Source: Apostichopus japonicus
Taxonomy: Eukaryota; Echinodermata; Holothuroidea; Aspidochirotida; Stichopodidae
Reading direction: 5' to 3'
Assembly: GCF_037975245.1 (NCBI RefSeq)
Contig: NC_092566.1
Coordinates: forward strand, 10,167,501 to 10,231,500
Length of the DNA: 64,000 bases
Shown here: positions 62,255-64,000 of the stretch, one piece after another
Layout of the letters: each line of letters begins with the position of its first letter
How positions within the stretch are numbered: the stretch's first letter is position 1
The notes under the pieces: model-generated
Databases searched by the model: none
Told to the model about the DNA's origin: nothing
Seen by the model: the letters and a program-made list of their open reading frames with translations, nothing else
Translations under genes and position numbers: made by a program

Positions 62255-62405
62255 TAACATTCGGTTAGCTGTGCTATCTCTACTATGCTAGCATTCATGT
62301 TATAGCTGTGTTATTTCTAATATGCAAGCATCTGCTAGCAGTGCGATCTCCCATATGTTAGCATCTGTTAGCATATTATGTTAGCATGTTAGCTGTAGTA
62401 TATAC
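62255..62405. repeat. Degenerate repeat of TGTTAGC / TATGCTAGCAT units
   Basis: Four or so imperfect copies of GTTAGCTGTGCTATCTCTA-like units, followed by closely spaced GTTAGCAT motifs. Confidence 0.6.
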
Positions 62406-62886
62406 TCTATACTATAGGGAATAGGCAAGATCCAGTGACCACAAACCAATATCACAGAAAGCTTAAAGTTGAGACGAGGTCAGATTCACTGACCAGATTA
62501 ACGGAACAATTAACTGACTGAACGTGTCCTTATACACTAACACTATAGCAGGCTAGAAAACAATAATAAAGCAATGACAATAATTGAGCAGCTACTCCAA
62601 TTTTTACAATCATTGTTGACTTGTCTTTGCTGTGTAGTCTTATACTTCATTTGGAATATTTGTCAATGTTCTCAATGCTTGGAATTACATCATTATTCTG
62701 AAACTTGATTTTGTAATAACAAGTTTTCCTCAGTGGATAAATGATTTGTACGTACCTAACAAATACAAGAAATACTTTCTCAGCTCATTATCATGACGAC
62801 ACATACCTCTATACTGTTGCCAGGTGCATTAATTTATTATTTCTTATAGTTTTACAAATTTGCAACTCCACAATACAGAATGCTTT

Positions 62887-62980
62887 ATTAGATGATTATT
62901 AGATGATACGATGATTATTAGATGATTAGATGATTTGATGATTAGATGATAATAAGATGGTTAGATGATTATTAGATGAC
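62887..62980. repeat. GATGATTA-type tandem repeat
   Basis: Variable-length units TTAGATGATTA / GATGATTAGAT repeated about ten times with small indels. Confidence 0.85.
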
Positions 62981-63684
62981 GTGGTTTTGACCCGTAAAGA
63001 CGGAGAAATTGTGCCAAATGTGTCAATTATAATAACAATTACAGTTATTAAAAAGTTCATAAATCTACTGCGTACTACAGTTAATGTTCATTGGCATATG
63101 TCTATATAGCTCTATAAAAGTATGTCGATACATAGCTCTAGACTATATGGCTATACAATTCATAATTAGGCGACCTTCGCCAAATTTGAATATTTTGATG
63201 GCACTTAAATGTTCCCATAACATGTAAGAATCCCACTCGTAAAAATATCAAACAAGCTGTCATAAGAAAGTCTTCATATATGATATAAATTGTTCGGAAC
63301 ATGTTTGCATGGCAGAAATAAGCAATCAATATAAGCAGTCAATATGGGACTTCATAACATTGCAATATTGATAAATTTCAAGGTAAAAGACCTATGTAAT
63401 GTAATTTCCCAAGAAAACAACATCCTTGGAATGAAACAAGTATTTAAAAGCATACCAGAAATATTATGTTTTATTATCGATTAAAATGTACACATAATGT
63501 TCTTTGGGAGGTTGGAAACGCGCACAAAAACATCGCATGACATTCTTGAATGTCTCGGAAAGAAAAGTAAAGAAACATTATAAACATCTAAATACTAAAT
63601 TTAAGAATAGCAACAATAACAACATAACCGAAGGTCGCCAGCCTCGCATTGTCACTTGACTTCAAATTTCTGTTCGCAGGGTGC

Positions 63685-63690
<6 letters not shown>

Positions 63691-63764
<74 letters not shown>
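63691..63764. repeat. (AT)n microsatellite
   Basis: About 74 bp of uninterrupted AT dinucleotides, directly beside the tRNA-derived SINE. Confidence 0.97.
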
Positions 63765-63768
<4 letters not shown>

Positions 63769-63810
63769 ATCGTAATGAGTTGGAAAATCAAGAACAGTGA
63801 AAAAACTTTC

Positions 63811-63884
63811 AGCCTCCACCGGGATTCGAACCACGGGCCTCCCGCTCTGTACGCGGACACCCTAACCACTAGGCTATGGACGCT
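63811..63884 (-). mobile_element. tRNA-like head of a SINE followed by an (AT)n tract
   Basis: On the minus strand, TAGCCTAGTGGTTAGGG (A box) and GTGGTTCGAATCCCGG (B box) are spaced as in a tRNA, with an anticodon-like stem TCCGC/GCGGGA. The acceptor stem is not properly paired. The sequence runs on into a short unique part and then a long (AT)n array, so this is a tRNA-derived SINE rather than a working tRNA gene. Confidence 0.6.
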
Positions 63885-64000
63885 GATTGTATGTCCAGAG
63901 GTTCGAAACCGGTAAGGAAGATCGTAATTCCACTGTAGGCGTTTGTCACCTATATCGAACAATACTAGTTCTGTTTTTGGTGACATATTTTGCCCTACTC

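Larger units (their letters stand above)
56250..63580. other. Gene-poor stretch, right end
   Basis: AT-rich DNA with G/C homopolymer patches (58.5, 59.0, 60.9 kb), a TTCTTCTACGATTCC repeat at 59.9 kb, and the tandem repeats at 62.3 and 62.9 kb. A minus-strand GAAATGATGGCGTCCTG near 57.75 kb looks start-like but no exon chain follows. Confidence 0.45.

Noticed and set aside
63811-63884. Functional tRNA gene
   Set aside because: A and B boxes are present, but the acceptor stem does not pair and the sequence continues as a SINE.
63588-63986. 132-codon ORF with (IY)n
   Set aside because: It is a translation of an (AT)n array and a tRNA-derived SINE.

Overview
The window is eukaryotic nuclear DNA from an animal. 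It is AT-rich (roughly 60-65% by eye), has GT-AG introns of 0.4-4 kb, and most of its length is introns, intergenic DNA and decayed mobile elements. Four protein-coding genes could be assembled exon by exon with matching splice phases. All are ancient bilaterian genes. The protein sequences, short TAGGCCTA-rich tracts and element types (THAP/TTAA transposon, MULE, hAT, LINE and SINE relics) suggest a marine invertebrate deuterostome. An echinoderm, perhaps a sea cucumber, is my best guess, but the species cannot be fixed from the sequence alone.

Layout. 1-21.5 kb: no gene I can prove; repeats, LINE tails, and one promoter-like spot near 8.2 kb. 21.6-31.4 kb, minus strand: an eight-exon mitochondrial carrier of the SLC25A16 type (304 aa). 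31.6-32.3 kb: a G-rich hexamer-based minisatellite just upstream of that gene. 33.7-37.6 kb, minus strand: a four-exon DPY30-domain protein resembling DYDC1 (214 aa). 39.1-46.3 kb, plus strand: mitochondrial ribosomal protein L1 (MRPL1); eight coding exons are certain and the first is provisional. It is divergent from the DYDC1-like gene. 49.9-56.0 kb, minus strand: a complete four-exon DNAJC12 (166 aa) with an intact HPD motif and the family's C-terminal tail. 56-64 kb: no supportable gene; simple repeats and a tRNA-derived SINE with an (AT)n tract.

The genes do not form an operon. Two products act in mitochondria (carrier, ribosome), one is a cytosolic Hsp70 co-chaperone, and one is a probable cilium/sperm or DPY30-complex protein. 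From memory, the human counterparts of SLC25A16, DNAJC12 and DYDC1 all lie on 10q, so the cluster may be old linkage with MRPL1 as an outsider.

The most notable non-gene finds are three structurally complete DNA transposons inside introns. One is a 1.85 kb TTAA-flanked element carrying a THAP-domain ORF (Kolobok-like). One is a MULE-like element with about 250 bp inverted arms and a perfect 9 bp target duplication. One is a hAT-like element inside one copy of a tandem duplication. Several LINE 3' ends and a SINE share a GCGCTATATAA tail, and one antisense LINE relic runs up to an MRPL1 splice acceptor.
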